Positions 48,659 through 58,508 of a stretch of 64,000 bases of DNA are shown piece after piece. A program made the position numbers and the translations under genes. Under the pieces are notes generated by a model that saw only the letters and a program-made list of their open reading frames with translations, did not search any database and was not told where the DNA came from. How positions within the stretch are numbered: the first letter of the stretch is position 1; each line of letters begins with the position of its first letter. This DNA is from Collinsella sp. AF33-16 (lineage in GTDB: Bacteria; Actinomycetota; Coriobacteriia; Coriobacteriales; Coriobacteriaceae): positions 32,803 through 96,802 of the forward strand of contig NZ_QRQC01000008.1 of assembly GCF_003475325.1 (NCBI RefSeq), written 5' to 3'.

Positions 48659-51448
48659 ATGGATGGTCTAAGCGTGAGTCTCGGCAGCAAACTATCCAAC
48701 GCAAAGGTATCCTTTGCGATCTTTAAGCGTGACATCAAGCGATTGCTCGTGAACCCCGTCGCCTTGGTGGTTACCCTCGGCGTGTGTGTTATTCCCTCGC
48801 TGTATGCCTGGTACAACATCGTGGCAAACTGGGATCCGTACGGAAACACCCAGGGCATCAAGATTGCTATCGCCAACAACGATCAGGGTACCCAAAACGA
48901 CCTAGTGGGCGAGCTCAATGCGGGCGATAAGGTGGTCGACCAGCTCAAGGAAAACGATCAGCTGGGCTGGACCTTCGTCGACTCGGCTGCCGATGCCAAA
49001 GAGGGCGTCGAGAGCGGGGAATACTACGCGGCGATCGTAATCCCCAAGAACTTCTCCGACAATCTTGTCTCGATGCTCGATGGCAATTACCATCAGCCGA
49101 AGCTCACCTATTACGTCAATGAGAAGAAGAGCGCCATTGCGCCCAAGGTCACCGATACCGGTGCCAACACCATCGAGGAGCAGATCAACTCGGAGTTTGT
49201 CTCCACGGTGGGCGAGACCGTAGCGGGCATCGCCAAGGATGCCGGCATCGATTTAAAGGACAAGGCAACCCAGACTCAGGACTCGCTGACAAGTTCGGTG
49301 TCCGAGGCATCCGACACCTTGGGTGAGGTGCGCGATTCGATTGGCGATATGAATGCCGCCATCGATAAGACGAGTGGCGCTATCGCCTCGGCTGATGCGG
49401 CGCTTGCCGGCTTGCAAGGTCAGGCACCGTCGCTGACGCAGGCAATCTCCCAGGGCAACGACCTGCTGGGCGAGGCTCGCGCCACGGCGGGCAACTCTAT
49501 CACCTCGCTCTCCAAGGCACTCTCGGAAGGTAGCCTTGCACTCACCAAGACGTCAGCCTCCGCGAACGCTGCGATTGGCAAGCTAACGGGTACGGTCACA
49601 TCTACGACCACCCGCATCGACAACTCGCTCGAGTCTCTCCAGGCGACGATCGATCACAATAAGGCCGTTATCGGGCACTTGGAGATTCTCGTTAATGACA
49701 CGTCGACAGGTTCCGAGGAAATTGACGCGCGCATTGTATCGACCATCGATTCGCTTCGCGAGCAAAACCAGAAGCTGCAGAGCATCAAGGATGGCCTTTC
49801 TGCACAGTCGAGCGCCATGGCAAACGACGCTACGGCAATCTCGAACGCGAGCAACGCACTCAACGCGGCAATTCAGACCGGTACGGCTAGCCTCGGTCAG
49901 GCTCAGACCGATCTGGGTCAGAACGCACTTCCGAAGGCTTCGAGCGCGCTTGACTCCTTTGCCGCCGTTTCGGGCGATTTGACCGGCATTGTGTCGGGTA
50001 TGACCCCCACGATAGCGAGCGCGCGCGGCACGCTGGCGCAGCTCGACGCCACGCTCAAGCAGGCAAAGACCACGCTATCCCAAACCGACGCCTCCCTTGC
50101 CAAGGTTCAGGACAAGCTCGCGACCGCCGCCAATGACATTGCGGCGCTGCAGACCTCTGAGTCTATGGGCGAGTTAGCCGACCTCATGGACGTCGACGTC
50201 AATGACGTGGCAGATTTCATGGCATCTCCGGTTGAGCTGACGTCCAAGTCAATCTATCCGGTCAAGAGCTTTGGCTCGGGCATCGCGCCCTTCTACACCA
50301 ATCTGGCGCTGTGGGTAGGCGGCTATGTGCTCATCGCTATCTATAAACTCGAGGTCGACCGCGAGGGCATCGGTAGCTTTACGGCGCGTCAGGGCTACTT
50401 TGGCCGCTGGCTGCTGCTGGTGATCCTGGGCGCGTTCCAGGCCATTATCGTTACGGTGGGCGACCTGGTCATTGGCGTTCAGTGCGTCAATCCGCTGCTC
50501 TTTGTACTGGGCGGCATCGCTATTTCGTTCACCTACGTCAACATCATCTATGCGCTGTCCACCACGTTTAAGCATATCGGTAAAGCCATTGGCGTCATCC
50601 TCGTCATTGTGCAGATCCCCGGCTCGTCGGGCATGTATCCCATCGAGATGATGCCCGGCTTCTTCCAATGGCTGCATCCGCTGCTGCCCTTCACCTATGG
50701 CATCAACCTGCTGCGCGAGACCGTCGGTGGCATGTATTCGTTCAACTACCTGTTCAACCTGTGCATCCTGGGCGTGTTCCTTGCCATCGCACTCTTTATT
50801 GGCTTGCAGCTGCGTCCGCTGCTGCTCAACCTCAACCTGCTCTTTGATAAGCAGCTTTCCACGACGGGCCTAATGATCTGCGAGTCCAACGACCTACCGC
50901 GCCAGCGCTATTCGCTGCGCACGGCCATGCGCGTCATGCTCGATTCGGATTCGTACCGTCGCGAGCTGCTCGATCATGCCGTGGCGTTTGAGCATCGCTA
51001 CCCGTACTACATCAAGGGCGGTTTTGCCGCCGTGGTAGGCGTGCAGGTTCTGCTCTTTGTGCTTTCGACGGTGCTCGATATCGACAATAACGGCAAGATC
51101 ATCCTGCTCGTTATCTGGATCATTTCGGTTATCGCCATCTGCGGCTGGCTCATCAACATCGAATACATCCGTGCGAGCCTCAATACCCAGATGCGTATCT
51201 CGGCGCTTTCGGACGAGGACCTTCGCCGCGAGATGCGCGAGCACACGGCGGCGATCCCTGCCGCCCGTCGCATGTTTGGTCTCAACGCCAGCGAGCGTGG
51301 CGCCAAGGGAGGCGAACAGCCTACGAGCCGTCTGCCGCATATCGGTGCGCATCGTAAGGCTCAAGATGCCGACGGCGCTGACAACGTAAACGGAAACGAC
51401 GGGGACACCACCCCGCTTGGCAAGCACTCTAAAGGAGGTGAGGCATAA
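48659..51448 (+). CDS. YhgE/Pip family membrane protein (first of pair)
   Basis: ~929 aa. An N-terminal helix (NPVALVVTLGVCVIPSLYA) is followed by the hallmark WYNIVANWDPYGNTQGI, an extracytoplasmic domain with ~300 residues of Ser-, Ala- and Thr-rich coiled coil, five to six membrane helices of the ABC-2 type (~540-740, with GSSGMYPIEMMPGFFQWLHP), a further helix pair (VVGVQVLLFVLS, ILLVIWIISVIAICGWL) and a charged cytoplasmic tail. The family includes phage-infection protein Pip and is related to EsaA of type VII secretion. The start is uncertain (48623, 48659 or GTG 48674). Confidence 0.87.
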   Translation: MDGLSVSLGSKLSNAKVSFAIFKRDIKRLLVNPVALVVTLGVCVIPSLYAWYNIVANWDPYGNTQGIKIAIANNDQGTQNDLVGELNAGDKVVDQLKENDQLGWTFVDSAADAKEGVESGEYYAAIVIPKNFSDNLVSMLDGNYHQPKLTYYVNEKKSAIAPKVTDTGANTIEEQINSEFVSTVGETVAGIAKDAGIDLKDKATQTQDSLTSSVSEASDTLGEVRDSIGDMNAAIDKTSGAIASADAALAGLQGQAPSLTQAISQGNDLLGEARATAGNSITSLSKALSEGSLALTKTSASANAAIGKLTGTVTSTTTRIDNSLESLQATIDHNKAVIGHLEILVNDTSTGSEEIDARIVSTIDSLREQNQKLQSIKDGLSAQSSAMANDATAISNASNALNAAIQTGTASLGQAQTDLGQNALPKASSALDSFAAVSGDLTGIVSGMTPTIASARGTLAQLDATLKQAKTTLSQTDASLAKVQDKLATAANDIAALQTSESMGELADLMDVDVNDVADFMASPVELTSKSIYPVKSFGSGIAPFYTNLALWVGGYVLIAIYKLEVDREGIGSFTARQGYFGRWLLLVILGAFQAIIVTVGDLVIGVQCVNPLLFVLGGIAISFTYVNIIYALSTTFKHIGKAIGVILVIVQIPGSSGMYPIEMMPGFFQWLHPLLPFTYGINLLRETVGGMYSFNYLFNLCILGVFLAIALFIGLQLRPLLLNLNLLFDKQLSTTGLMICESNDLPRQRYSLRTAMRVMLDSDSYRRELLDHAVAFEHRYPYYIKGGFAAVVGVQVLLFVLSTVLDIDNNGKIILLVIWIISVIAICGWLINIEYIRASLNTQMRISALSDEDLRREMREHTAAIPAARRMFGLNASERGAKGGEQPTSRLPHIGAHRKAQDADGADNVNGNDGDTTPLGKHSKGGEA

Positions 51449-53638
51449 ATGAAAAACATCCTGCACCTGTTTAAGCGCGATGTCCAAAACGTGTCTCGCT
51501 CCGTGATCGGCATGGTCGTCGTGATGGGCCTGATCATCGTGCCATGTCTCTATGCATGGTTTAACATCGCCGGAAGCTGGGATCCCTACGGCAATACCGG
51601 CAACCTTAAGATTGCAGTGGTCAACACCGATGAGGGTTACGAGAGCGATCTGATTCCCGTCGAGGTCAACGTGGGCGAAAACGTAACCGCCACCCTGCGC
51701 GGCAACGAGAACTTCGACTGGGTCGTCCTCAACGACCGCGATAAGGCGATTGAGGGCGTTAAGTCGGGCGCGTACTACGCTGCCGTCGTTATCCCTAAAA
51801 CGTTTAGCGCCGACATGATGACGCTTTTCTCGACCGAGGTGAAGCACGCCGATATCGAGTTCTATGAGAACCAGAAGGCCAACGCCATCGCACAGATCGT
51901 GACTGAAAAGGGTTCGAGCGCCGTCCAGAGTCAGGTCAACGAGACCTTTACCAAGACCATCACGACCATCGGCCTTAAGACCGTGTCCAGCCTGCTCGAC
52001 TATATGAGTACCGACCAGGTGAGCAACTTTATCGCCAATCTGTCCTCGACGCTGGGCGATTCGGTCGAGGACCTGCAGGACGTTCAGACGAGTGCGACGT
52101 CGCTCGCGGGCATTTTGAGCTCCACGTCCGATTCACTGACATCGGCGGGCGGCATGCTCAAGCAGACGGGCACCGTTGATGAGTCGACGAAGCAGCTGAT
52201 GGAGCACGCCAAGAGCGGCATCAATGATTCCAAGGAAGCGCTCAAGGCCGCCAACGATGCCGTTGACGCGGCGATTGACGGAAGCGCGGGCTCGTTCGAC
52301 AACGTGTCCGCCGAGCTTGCGAAGGCATTCGATGCCGCGAATCAGCATGTTGACCTTACGGTGTCTCAGCTCAACGAAGCCGCAGCGGCGCTCAATACGC
52401 GTGCTGACGATATCGATGCGATGGCCGATCAGCTCCGCAACCTTGCCGACCAGGTGAGTGATGACAAGCTCAAAGACGGTCTCGAGTCCGCTGCGACGTC
52501 GCTGGGCAGAATTGCCGTGGAGTACCGCAACAATGCGAAGGACCTGACGGCGACCGCAAAGTCCCTTTCGGACGGCATGGCGGAGGTCAACAACTCGCGT
52601 GCCGAGGTCGACCAGGCCATCGCCGATGCCAAGGCGGGTATCTCGGGAGCCAAGTCCGACTACGATTCCACGTTCTCGGTTAAGGCCAAGGAGCTCAAGA
52701 AGACCATTTCGGGCGTTCTGGATTCCCTGAACGGTATCTCGGGTGACTTGGATAGCGCCGTGAGCGGTCTGACCGACGCCTCTGGCTCGCTCGCAAAGGG
52801 CCTCTCCAAGGCTGCGACGCTGGTCAACAAGGCTTCTGATCAGTTGGGCAAGGCGTCGGACAAGATCAGCGCTTTTAAGGACGAGCTTGATAGCGCTCTG
52901 ATGTCGGGTGACCTGGCCATGATTAAGACAATGATTGGCAACGACCCCGAGGGCCTCGCCGTGTCGCTTTCTGGCCCCGTTGCGCTCGATCGCAAGCCGG
53001 TCTATCCGATCCGCAACTACGGTTCGGCCATGGCGCCGTTCTACACGATTTTGTCGCTGTGGGTGGGCTCGATTGTTCTGGCGGCCATGATGAAGGTCTC
53101 GGTTGACGATGAGCTTATCAACGAGCTCATCCCCGTACGCCTGCACGAGATCTATCTGGGCCGTTACCTGTTCTTTGGCGGTTTGGCCCTGCTGCAGGCA
53201 ACGCTCGTGTGCGCGGGCGACATTCTGTTCTTTGGCATTCAGTGCGACAACCCGCTGCAGTTTGTGCTGGCGGGCTGGGTCGCGAGTCTCGTGTTCTCCA
53301 ATATCGTCTACACGCTCACCGTGTCGTTTGGCGATATCGGCAAGGCGCTCGCTGTCGTGCTGTTGGTCATGCAGGTCGGCGGTTCAGGCGGTACGTTCCC
53401 CATCGAGATGACCGGCCCCGTGTTCCGGGCGATCTACCCGTTCCTGCCGTTTACCCACGGCATCAACGCCATGCACGCCGCCATGGCTGGCGCCTACCAT
53501 ATGGAGTACTGGGTTGAGCTGGGTATCTTGGCGAGCTATCTGATTCCGTCGCTGGGCCTGGGCGTCGTCTTCCGCCGCCCGGTCATCAAGGCCAACGACT
53601 GGATCATCGAAAAGCTTGAAAGCACGAAGCTTATTTAG
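51449..53638 (+). CDS. YhgE/Pip family membrane protein (second of pair)
   Basis: 729 aa. N-terminal helix (VIGMVVVMGLIIVPCLYAWF), hallmark AGSWDPYGNTGNLKI, an exported coiled-coil region (~200-500), then a C-terminal ABC-2-like membrane block with GGSGGTFPIEMTGPVF. It has the same plan as the previous gene but without the C-terminal extra helices and tail. The ATG follows the preceding stop directly, with AAAGGAGGTGAGG upstream, so the two are made together and may form a heteromer. Probable role in surface protein or lipid export; the substrate is unknown. Confidence 0.9.
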   Translation: MKNILHLFKRDVQNVSRSVIGMVVVMGLIIVPCLYAWFNIAGSWDPYGNTGNLKIAVVNTDEGYESDLIPVEVNVGENVTATLRGNENFDWVVLNDRDKAIEGVKSGAYYAAVVIPKTFSADMMTLFSTEVKHADIEFYENQKANAIAQIVTEKGSSAVQSQVNETFTKTITTIGLKTVSSLLDYMSTDQVSNFIANLSSTLGDSVEDLQDVQTSATSLAGILSSTSDSLTSAGGMLKQTGTVDESTKQLMEHAKSGINDSKEALKAANDAVDAAIDGSAGSFDNVSAELAKAFDAANQHVDLTVSQLNEAAAALNTRADDIDAMADQLRNLADQVSDDKLKDGLESAATSLGRIAVEYRNNAKDLTATAKSLSDGMAEVNNSRAEVDQAIADAKAGISGAKSDYDSTFSVKAKELKKTISGVLDSLNGISGDLDSAVSGLTDASGSLAKGLSKAATLVNKASDQLGKASDKISAFKDELDSALMSGDLAMIKTMIGNDPEGLAVSLSGPVALDRKPVYPIRNYGSAMAPFYTILSLWVGSIVLAAMMKVSVDDELINELIPVRLHEIYLGRYLFFGGLALLQATLVCAGDILFFGIQCDNPLQFVLAGWVASLVFSNIVYTLTVSFGDIGKALAVVLLVMQVGGSGGTFPIEMTGPVFRAIYPFLPFTHGINAMHAAMAGAYHMEYWVELGILASYLIPSLGLGVVFRRPVIKANDWIIEKLESTKLI

Positions 53639-53733
53639 TGCAACAGCGTGACATTGACAAAACATCGAGGTTCACTTTGCTGACGCTTTAGTGGGCTGGA
53701 TTGCGGTGCAACGCTGGTTGTTGCTACAGTAGC

Positions 53734-53768
53734 GGGGCGTGCCGGGGGTCCGGCGCGTCCCGTTTTTA
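53734..53768 (+). terminator. Terminator of the YhgE/Pip operon
   Basis: GGGGCGTGCCGG and CCGGCGCGTCCC form a long stem with one wobble, followed by TTTTTATTT. Confidence 0.75.
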
Positions 53769-53838
53769 TTTGACCATGAGGCGGCACGCAGCCATACGCG
53801 TGCGGACACCACGCCCAGTTTGAGTGTGAGGATGTTCC

Positions 53839-54822
53839 ATGGCCCAATACGCTGCCAACGAAATTGAAAACATGCCCGATAGCCCCGTTGCTCGCGAGGA
53901 CCTGGGTGCGGGCGGCACCTCCCGTGGTGCCGGTGCTCGTTCGCCGTTGTTCTGGAAGGTTCTGCTCCTTTCGGTGGCGGTCATCTGGGGCTACTCCTTT
54001 ACCACTATGAAGGACGCACTCGGCACCATTCCGGTGTTCGCGCTGCTCTATGTACGTTTTCTGCCCGCAGCGTTGGTCATGTTTGCCGTCTTCCACAAGC
54101 GCATCATCGCGCACCTCAACGCTCGCAACCTGATCGTTGGCCTGAGTATGGGCGTGCTCATGTGGGCGGCCTATGCGCTGCAGACGGTCGGTCTGGCACA
54201 TACTACGGCGGGCAAGAATGCTTTTTTGACGGGCACGTATTGCATCCTTGTGCCGTTCGCGAGCTATTTCCTGAGCGGCGAAAAGCTCACTCGCTATAAC
54301 CTGGGTGCGGCACTGCTGTGCCTGGCGGGCATTGGCCTGGTGGCACTCGATAGCGTCGAGTTCAATATCGGCGATGCCATTACGCTGGGCGGCGCGGTCT
54401 TCTTCGCCATCCAGATGGCGGTGACCGCCAAGTACGGTCGCAAAATGGACATCAACGTCATCACGTTTTGGATGTTTGTGGGCAATGGCATCCTAAGCCT
54501 GGTCTCGTCGCTGCTATTCGAGACCCAGGCGCCTCTGTCCGTGTGGACGCCGAATTTTATCTGTGTGATGGCGTTTCTCTCGGTGGGCTGCACATGCGTG
54601 GCTCTGCTCATCCAAAACGTCGGCCTGGCGCATGTCCCGGCTTCGACGGGCTCGCTGCTCCTTTCGATGGAGTCGCCTTCGGGCGTGTTGTTTTCGGTGC
54701 TGCTGATGGGGGAGGCGCTCACCTCGCGCCTGCTCGCCGGCTTTGTGCTTATCTTCCTGTCGATTATCTTGAGCGAGACTCACTTCGATTTTTTGCGTCG
54801 AAAGCCGCGCCCGCAATTGTAA
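53839..54822 (+). CDS. EamA/DMT-family exporter
   Basis: 327 aa with ten predicted helices in two EamA halves (VAVIWGYSFTTMKDALGTIP in the first, LGGAVFFAIQMAVTAKYG in the second). A cytoplasmic N-terminal extension of ~35 residues is rich in Gly and Ala. The family exports amino acids or other metabolites; the substrate cannot be predicted. ATG 53839 follows GAGGATG. It is flanked by terminators on both sides, so it is monocistronic. Confidence 0.88.
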   Translation: MAQYAANEIENMPDSPVAREDLGAGGTSRGAGARSPLFWKVLLLSVAVIWGYSFTTMKDALGTIPVFALLYVRFLPAALVMFAVFHKRIIAHLNARNLIVGLSMGVLMWAAYALQTVGLAHTTAGKNAFLTGTYCILVPFASYFLSGEKLTRYNLGAALLCLAGIGLVALDSVEFNIGDAITLGGAVFFAIQMAVTAKYGRKMDINVITFWMFVGNGILSLVSSLLFETQAPLSVWTPNFICVMAFLSVGCTCVALLIQNVGLAHVPASTGSLLLSMESPSGVLFSVLLMGEALTSRLLAGFVLIFLSIILSETHFDFLRRKPRPQL

Positions 54823-54832
54823 ACAACTTGTT

Positions 54833-54861
54833 GCGCCGCCCTCCTGGGGCGGCATTTTTTA
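54833..54861 (+). terminator. Terminator of the DMT exporter gene
   Basis: TGCGCCGCCC-tcct-GGGGCGGCA followed by TTTTTT. Confidence 0.9.
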
Positions 54862-54938
54862 TGCCTCGCCCTTACAGTTGTACCTTGCGCTTTACGCTAT
54901 CAAAGTGCTTACTGCAAAAACGTTACTGGAGGGCATTT

Positions 54939-56234
54939 ATGGCACCAGCTTTGTCCGATCTTCAACCGCAATCAACGCCCAAGGCCACCGCCGCGGCGCA
55001 GACCGCTATCGGTGACGGTCTTGTTGCAGAAGCTCAGGCTTTTGCAGACGAGCTCGCTGCGTGGCGACACGATCTCCACCAGATGCCCGAGCTGGGTAAT
55101 AGCCTCCCACAGACCTCTGCGTATATCCAGGCACGTCTGACCGAGATGGACATCCCGTTTGCCACGCTCGTCGACGGCTCCTGTGTTGTGGGCCTTGTCG
55201 GCTCCGGTGCCGCCGCGGCCCAAGGCAATGGCGTCTGCACGAATGAGCAGGCTGGTACGGTCATCATGCTTCGTGGCGACATGGACGCCCTGCCCGTTGC
55301 CGAGGAATCCGGCGAGCCCTTTGCATCCACCAACGGCTGCATGCACGCTTGCGGTCACGATATGCACGCGACGGCGCTGCTTGGCGCGGCTCGTATGCTC
55401 AAAGCGCGCGAGACTGAGCTTGTTGATGCCAACGCCACGGTTAAGCTGCTGTTCCAGCCGGGCGAGGAAACCTTTGAGGGTGCCCGCGCCGCCATCGCCG
55501 ACGGTCTGCTGCAGAACCCGCGCCCTCAGGTCGCCTTTGCCATGCATGTCAATAGCCAGTCGCCGCTTGGCCTGGTGCTTTACGGCAGTCCGGCGCTCTC
55601 GGGCGTGTACGGTTTCCGCATCACGCTGCAGGGCAAGGGCGGTCATGGCTCGAGCCCCGAGATCTGCATCGACCCCATTACGGCGGGCGTGCACGTGCAT
55701 CTGGCACTTCAGGAGCTTATCGCTCGCGAAGTGCCGGCGGCCAAGGAGGTCGCGCTTACCGTTGGCAAGTTCGCCGGCGGTCAGGCCGCAAATGTCATCC
55801 CTGATACTTGTGTGCTCGAGGGAACGCTGCGTGGCTTCGATGTCGAGCTCATGGAGCACCTCAAGGCCCGCATCGCGGAGGTCGTCAAAGGCGTTGCCAC
55901 GACCTATCGTACGCCGGCGACTATTGAGACGCTCTCGGATGTTCCCCCGCTCGTACTCGATGACGATATGACGCAGGCGTCGCTTGGCTACGTGGGCGCG
56001 GTGCTGCCCAAGTCCGCCTTCCTGCCGCTGTTCCACGCCATGGCGAGCGAGGACTTCGCGTTGATCTCGAGCGAGATCCCGAGTGCGTACTTTACCGTGG
56101 GCGCTGCCGTGACTGATACGGACGAGCATTTTGCTCAGCATCATCCCAAGGCGCGCTTTAACGATGCCGAACTGCCGCTCGGTGCCGCGGCCTATACCGC
56201 CGTCGCTTTGGGCTATATCGCCGACCACCGGTAG
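54939..56234 (+). CDS. M20-family amidohydrolase (N-acyl amino acid or hippurate hydrolase type)
   Basis: 431 aa, cytoplasmic. Metal ligands and catalytic residues: LRGDMDALPV, MHACGHDMHAT, FQPGEETFEGA and HVNSQSP; the lid domain has GKGGHGSSPE; the last ligand is MASEDFALIS. It hydrolyses N-acyl (acetyl, benzoyl or indolyl) amino acids. The substrate cannot be fixed from sequence. An N-terminal extension of ~25 residues is low in conservation. GGAGGG precedes ATG 54939. Confidence 0.9.
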   Translation: MAPALSDLQPQSTPKATAAAQTAIGDGLVAEAQAFADELAAWRHDLHQMPELGNSLPQTSAYIQARLTEMDIPFATLVDGSCVVGLVGSGAAAAQGNGVCTNEQAGTVIMLRGDMDALPVAEESGEPFASTNGCMHACGHDMHATALLGAARMLKARETELVDANATVKLLFQPGEETFEGARAAIADGLLQNPRPQVAFAMHVNSQSPLGLVLYGSPALSGVYGFRITLQGKGGHGSSPEICIDPITAGVHVHLALQELIAREVPAAKEVALTVGKFAGGQAANVIPDTCVLEGTLRGFDVELMEHLKARIAEVVKGVATTYRTPATIETLSDVPPLVLDDDMTQASLGYVGAVLPKSAFLPLFHAMASEDFALISSEIPSAYFTVGAAVTDTDEHFAQHHPKARFNDAELPLGAAAYTAVALGYIADHR

Positions 56235-56357
56235 CACCCAACCTTGCCTTTCAAGCCTGCGGGCATGGCCGTAAGGCCTATGCCCTTGTCTTTCAAGGCA
56301 ATCTTGGGCACTACCGGCGCCCGGCGCCGGCTATTCGTTTGTTAAATAAGGAGCAGT

Positions 56358-56766
56358 ATGTCCCAGCAGCGTAAGTTTTTCCCCGGCTGGCTCGTGGTGG
56401 CCTCTGGCTTCGTGATCATGGCCACGTGCTACACGATTTTCGTCAACTGCATGAGCCTGTTCCAGCCGTTGATCGTCAGCGACCTGGGCATTTCCCTTGC
56501 GCAGTACAACATCTCCAACGCCTACGATCGCTGCGTCTAAGCAGTTTGGCATGGCCGACCTGGGTAAGGTCACGGGCACCATTACCTCGCTCGAGATGGT
56601 CGGCGGCACCGTGGGCGCCATTGTCTCGGGCGTGCTGTTCGATGTCACGGGCTCCTTTGCGAGCACCTGGATTGTGTGCCTGGCGTGCTCCGTGGTCATG
56701 CTTGTGTTCCTGCTAGCATCCGAGCCTATCGCCGCCAAGTTGCGCGCGAGCGTGGCGGGGGAGTAG
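56358..56766 (+). pseudogene. MFS transporter with a large internal deletion
   Basis: The first 57 codons (MSQQRKFFPGWLVVASGFV ... LAQYNISNAYDRCV) are the normal N-terminus of an oxalate/formate-antiporter-like MFS protein, stopped by TAA at 56538-56540. The following frame carries the last two helices (KQFGMADLGKVTGTITSLE, TVGAIVSGVLFDVTG, MLVFLLASEPIA) to 56766. About 270-300 codons between are missing. The junction is near 56525-56545. The ribosome site is intact, so a short useless peptide may still be made. Confidence 0.8.
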
Positions 56767-56812
56767 ATAGGCCAAAGCGCATTGCCGCTTGTCCGCTTCG
56801 TCCGTGGCTACC

Positions 56813-56872
56813 GCGGCGGCGCATCTGGCCGAACGAGCCCCCATACCCTCGTTCGGTCAGACGCGCCGCCGC
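56813..56872. repeat. 25-bp near-perfect long hairpin between the MFS remnant and hisS
   Basis: Arms 56813-56837 and 56848-56872 pair over 25 positions with one wobble and one mismatch, around a 10-nt loop. It ends 18 bp before the hisS -10 box (TATAAT, 56890-56895), so its right arm covers the -35 position. It could be a terminator or a transcription-factor site; the T-run is absent. Confidence 0.75.
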
Positions 56873-56937
56873 TGTATGTGTTTGTGCCGTATAATGACCG
56901 TTACCTATGACGCGATACAAAAGAAAGGTGTTTGCCC

Positions 56938-58251
56938 ATGCAGGCACAGAAGGCGGAGGGAACCCGCGACCTTATCGGCGCCGAGATGCGCGCCTGGCAA
57001 AAGATGCAGCAGATTGCGGCCGGCGTGTTCGAGCCGTTTGGTTTTAAGCCCATCGAGACGCCCGCGATCGAGCAGGTGGACGTGTTTGTCCACGGTATCG
57101 GCCAGTCGACCGACGTCGTGCGCAAGGAAATGTTCCGCGTGTTCAGCGGCGCCAACCTGGAGCGCGTCTTTACCGAGGGCACCGACACCAAGCTTAAGCC
57201 CAAGCAGCGCCTGGCCCTTCGTCCCGAGGGCACGGCCGGTGTGGTGCGCGCCGTCGTCGAGAACAACCTGGTGCCCCAGGGCTCCACGCCGTTTAAGGCC
57301 TATTACGCCGAGGCCATGTTCCGTGGCGAGCGCCCCCAGAAGGGACGCCTGCGCCAGTTCCACCAGGTGGGCATCGAGTGGCTCGGTGCTCCCGATCCGG
57401 CGGCAGACGCCGAGTGCATCATTATGCTCATGGAGTTCTACAAGCGCCTGGGCTTCGATCTTTCCAAGCTTCGTCTACTCATTAACTCGATGGGCGATGC
57501 CCAGTGCCGTCCGGCCTATCGCGAGCAGGTCAAGCAGTTCATTCTCGATCACGCCGACGAGATGTGCGACGAGTGCCGCGAGCGCGCCGAGCTCAATCCG
57601 CTGCGCGCCTTCGACTGCAAGAACGACCGCTGCCGCGAGATCATGGCCGAGGCCCCGCTGATGGGCGACAACCTGTGCGACGAGTGCCGCGAGCACTACG
57701 AGCAGGTCAAGCGCTATCTGGATGCCGCCGGTATCGAGTATGTCGAGGATCCCACCCTGGTGCGCGGCCTGGACTACTACACCCGTACTGTCTTTGAGGT
57801 CGAGGCTCCCGGTGCCGGTGTCGGCTCCATCGGTGGCGGCGGTCGCTATGACGGCTTGGTCGAGCTCGAGGGTGGCAAGCCCACGGCCGGCGTCGGCTTC
57901 GCCGTCGGTTTTGAGCGCGCCCTGCTGGCCCTTCAGGCATTTGGTAACGACTTGGGTGCCGAGGAGGCCCCGTGCGTCTACGTCGCCAATGCCGGCAAGG
58001 AGCTGCGTCAGAACGTCTTTGCCATCACGCAGGAGCTTCGCGCCGCAGGCATCGTGACCGAGGCCGACTACCAGGGTCGTTCGCTCAAGGCCCAGTTTAA
58101 GCAGGCCGACAAGGTGGGCGCCAAGCTCATCCTGGTCCTGGGTGGCGACGAGCTTGCCGCCGGCAAGGTCAAGGTGCGCGACATGCAGAGTCACGACGAG
58201 GTTCTCGTCGATTTGGCCAACGTGGTCGAGGCGGTTCGCGAGCGCCTGTAG
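56938..58251 (+). CDS. hisS: Histidyl-tRNA synthetase
   Basis: Class II synthetase, 437 aa. Motif 2 is AYYAEAMFRGERPQKGRLRQF; the His-A motif is LVRGLDYYTRTVFE; GGGGRYDGL is motif-3 associated; the anticodon domain is CVYVANAGKE to the end. A cysteine-rich insert (CDECRERAEL, CKNDRCREI, CDECREHYEQV) is present, as in many Gram-positive and clostridial HisRS, and probably binds zinc. ATG 56938 follows AAAGGTG. aspS, its common partner, is not adjacent. Confidence 0.96.
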   Translation: MQAQKAEGTRDLIGAEMRAWQKMQQIAAGVFEPFGFKPIETPAIEQVDVFVHGIGQSTDVVRKEMFRVFSGANLERVFTEGTDTKLKPKQRLALRPEGTAGVVRAVVENNLVPQGSTPFKAYYAEAMFRGERPQKGRLRQFHQVGIEWLGAPDPAADAECIIMLMEFYKRLGFDLSKLRLLINSMGDAQCRPAYREQVKQFILDHADEMCDECRERAELNPLRAFDCKNDRCREIMAEAPLMGDNLCDECREHYEQVKRYLDAAGIEYVEDPTLVRGLDYYTRTVFEVEAPGAGVGSIGGGGRYDGLVELEGGKPTAGVGFAVGFERALLALQAFGNDLGAEEAPCVYVANAGKELRQNVFAITQELRAAGIVTEADYQGRSLKAQFKQADKVGAKLILVLGGDELAAGKVKVRDMQSHDEVLVDLANVVEAVRERL

Positions 58252-58308
58252 CGCATCTTTTTGAGCTGCGGGCCTGCTAACGTGCCCTGCTCATGGAGAG
58301 CGATTGTT

Positions 58309-58347
58309 ACGGGGGTGTTTCGCATTTATGCGGAATGCCCCCGTTTG
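58309..58347 (+). terminator. Terminator of hisS
   Basis: ACGGGGG pairs with CCCCCGT and an inner CGCAT with ATGCG; a short T-run follows. Confidence 0.75.
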
Positions 58348-58458
58348 CATATGCCGTCCACCGAGAAATACGACCATTTGGGGCAAAAACCCTTGCAATG
58401 CAGAAAATACTTTTGTGTGGTAAAGCGCAATCAGCTCCGAAAGTTTTTGCCGAGTGCC

Positions 58459-58464
58459 TATAAT
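58459..58464 (+). promoter_or_regulatory. Candidate -10 box of ppc
   Basis: TATAAT, 45 nt before GTG 58509. No clear -35 is seen. Confidence 0.45.
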
Positions 58465-58508
58465 GGATACCGCATGTTACGTGCATAGAAGGAGGAATGG
58501 GAGGAAAC

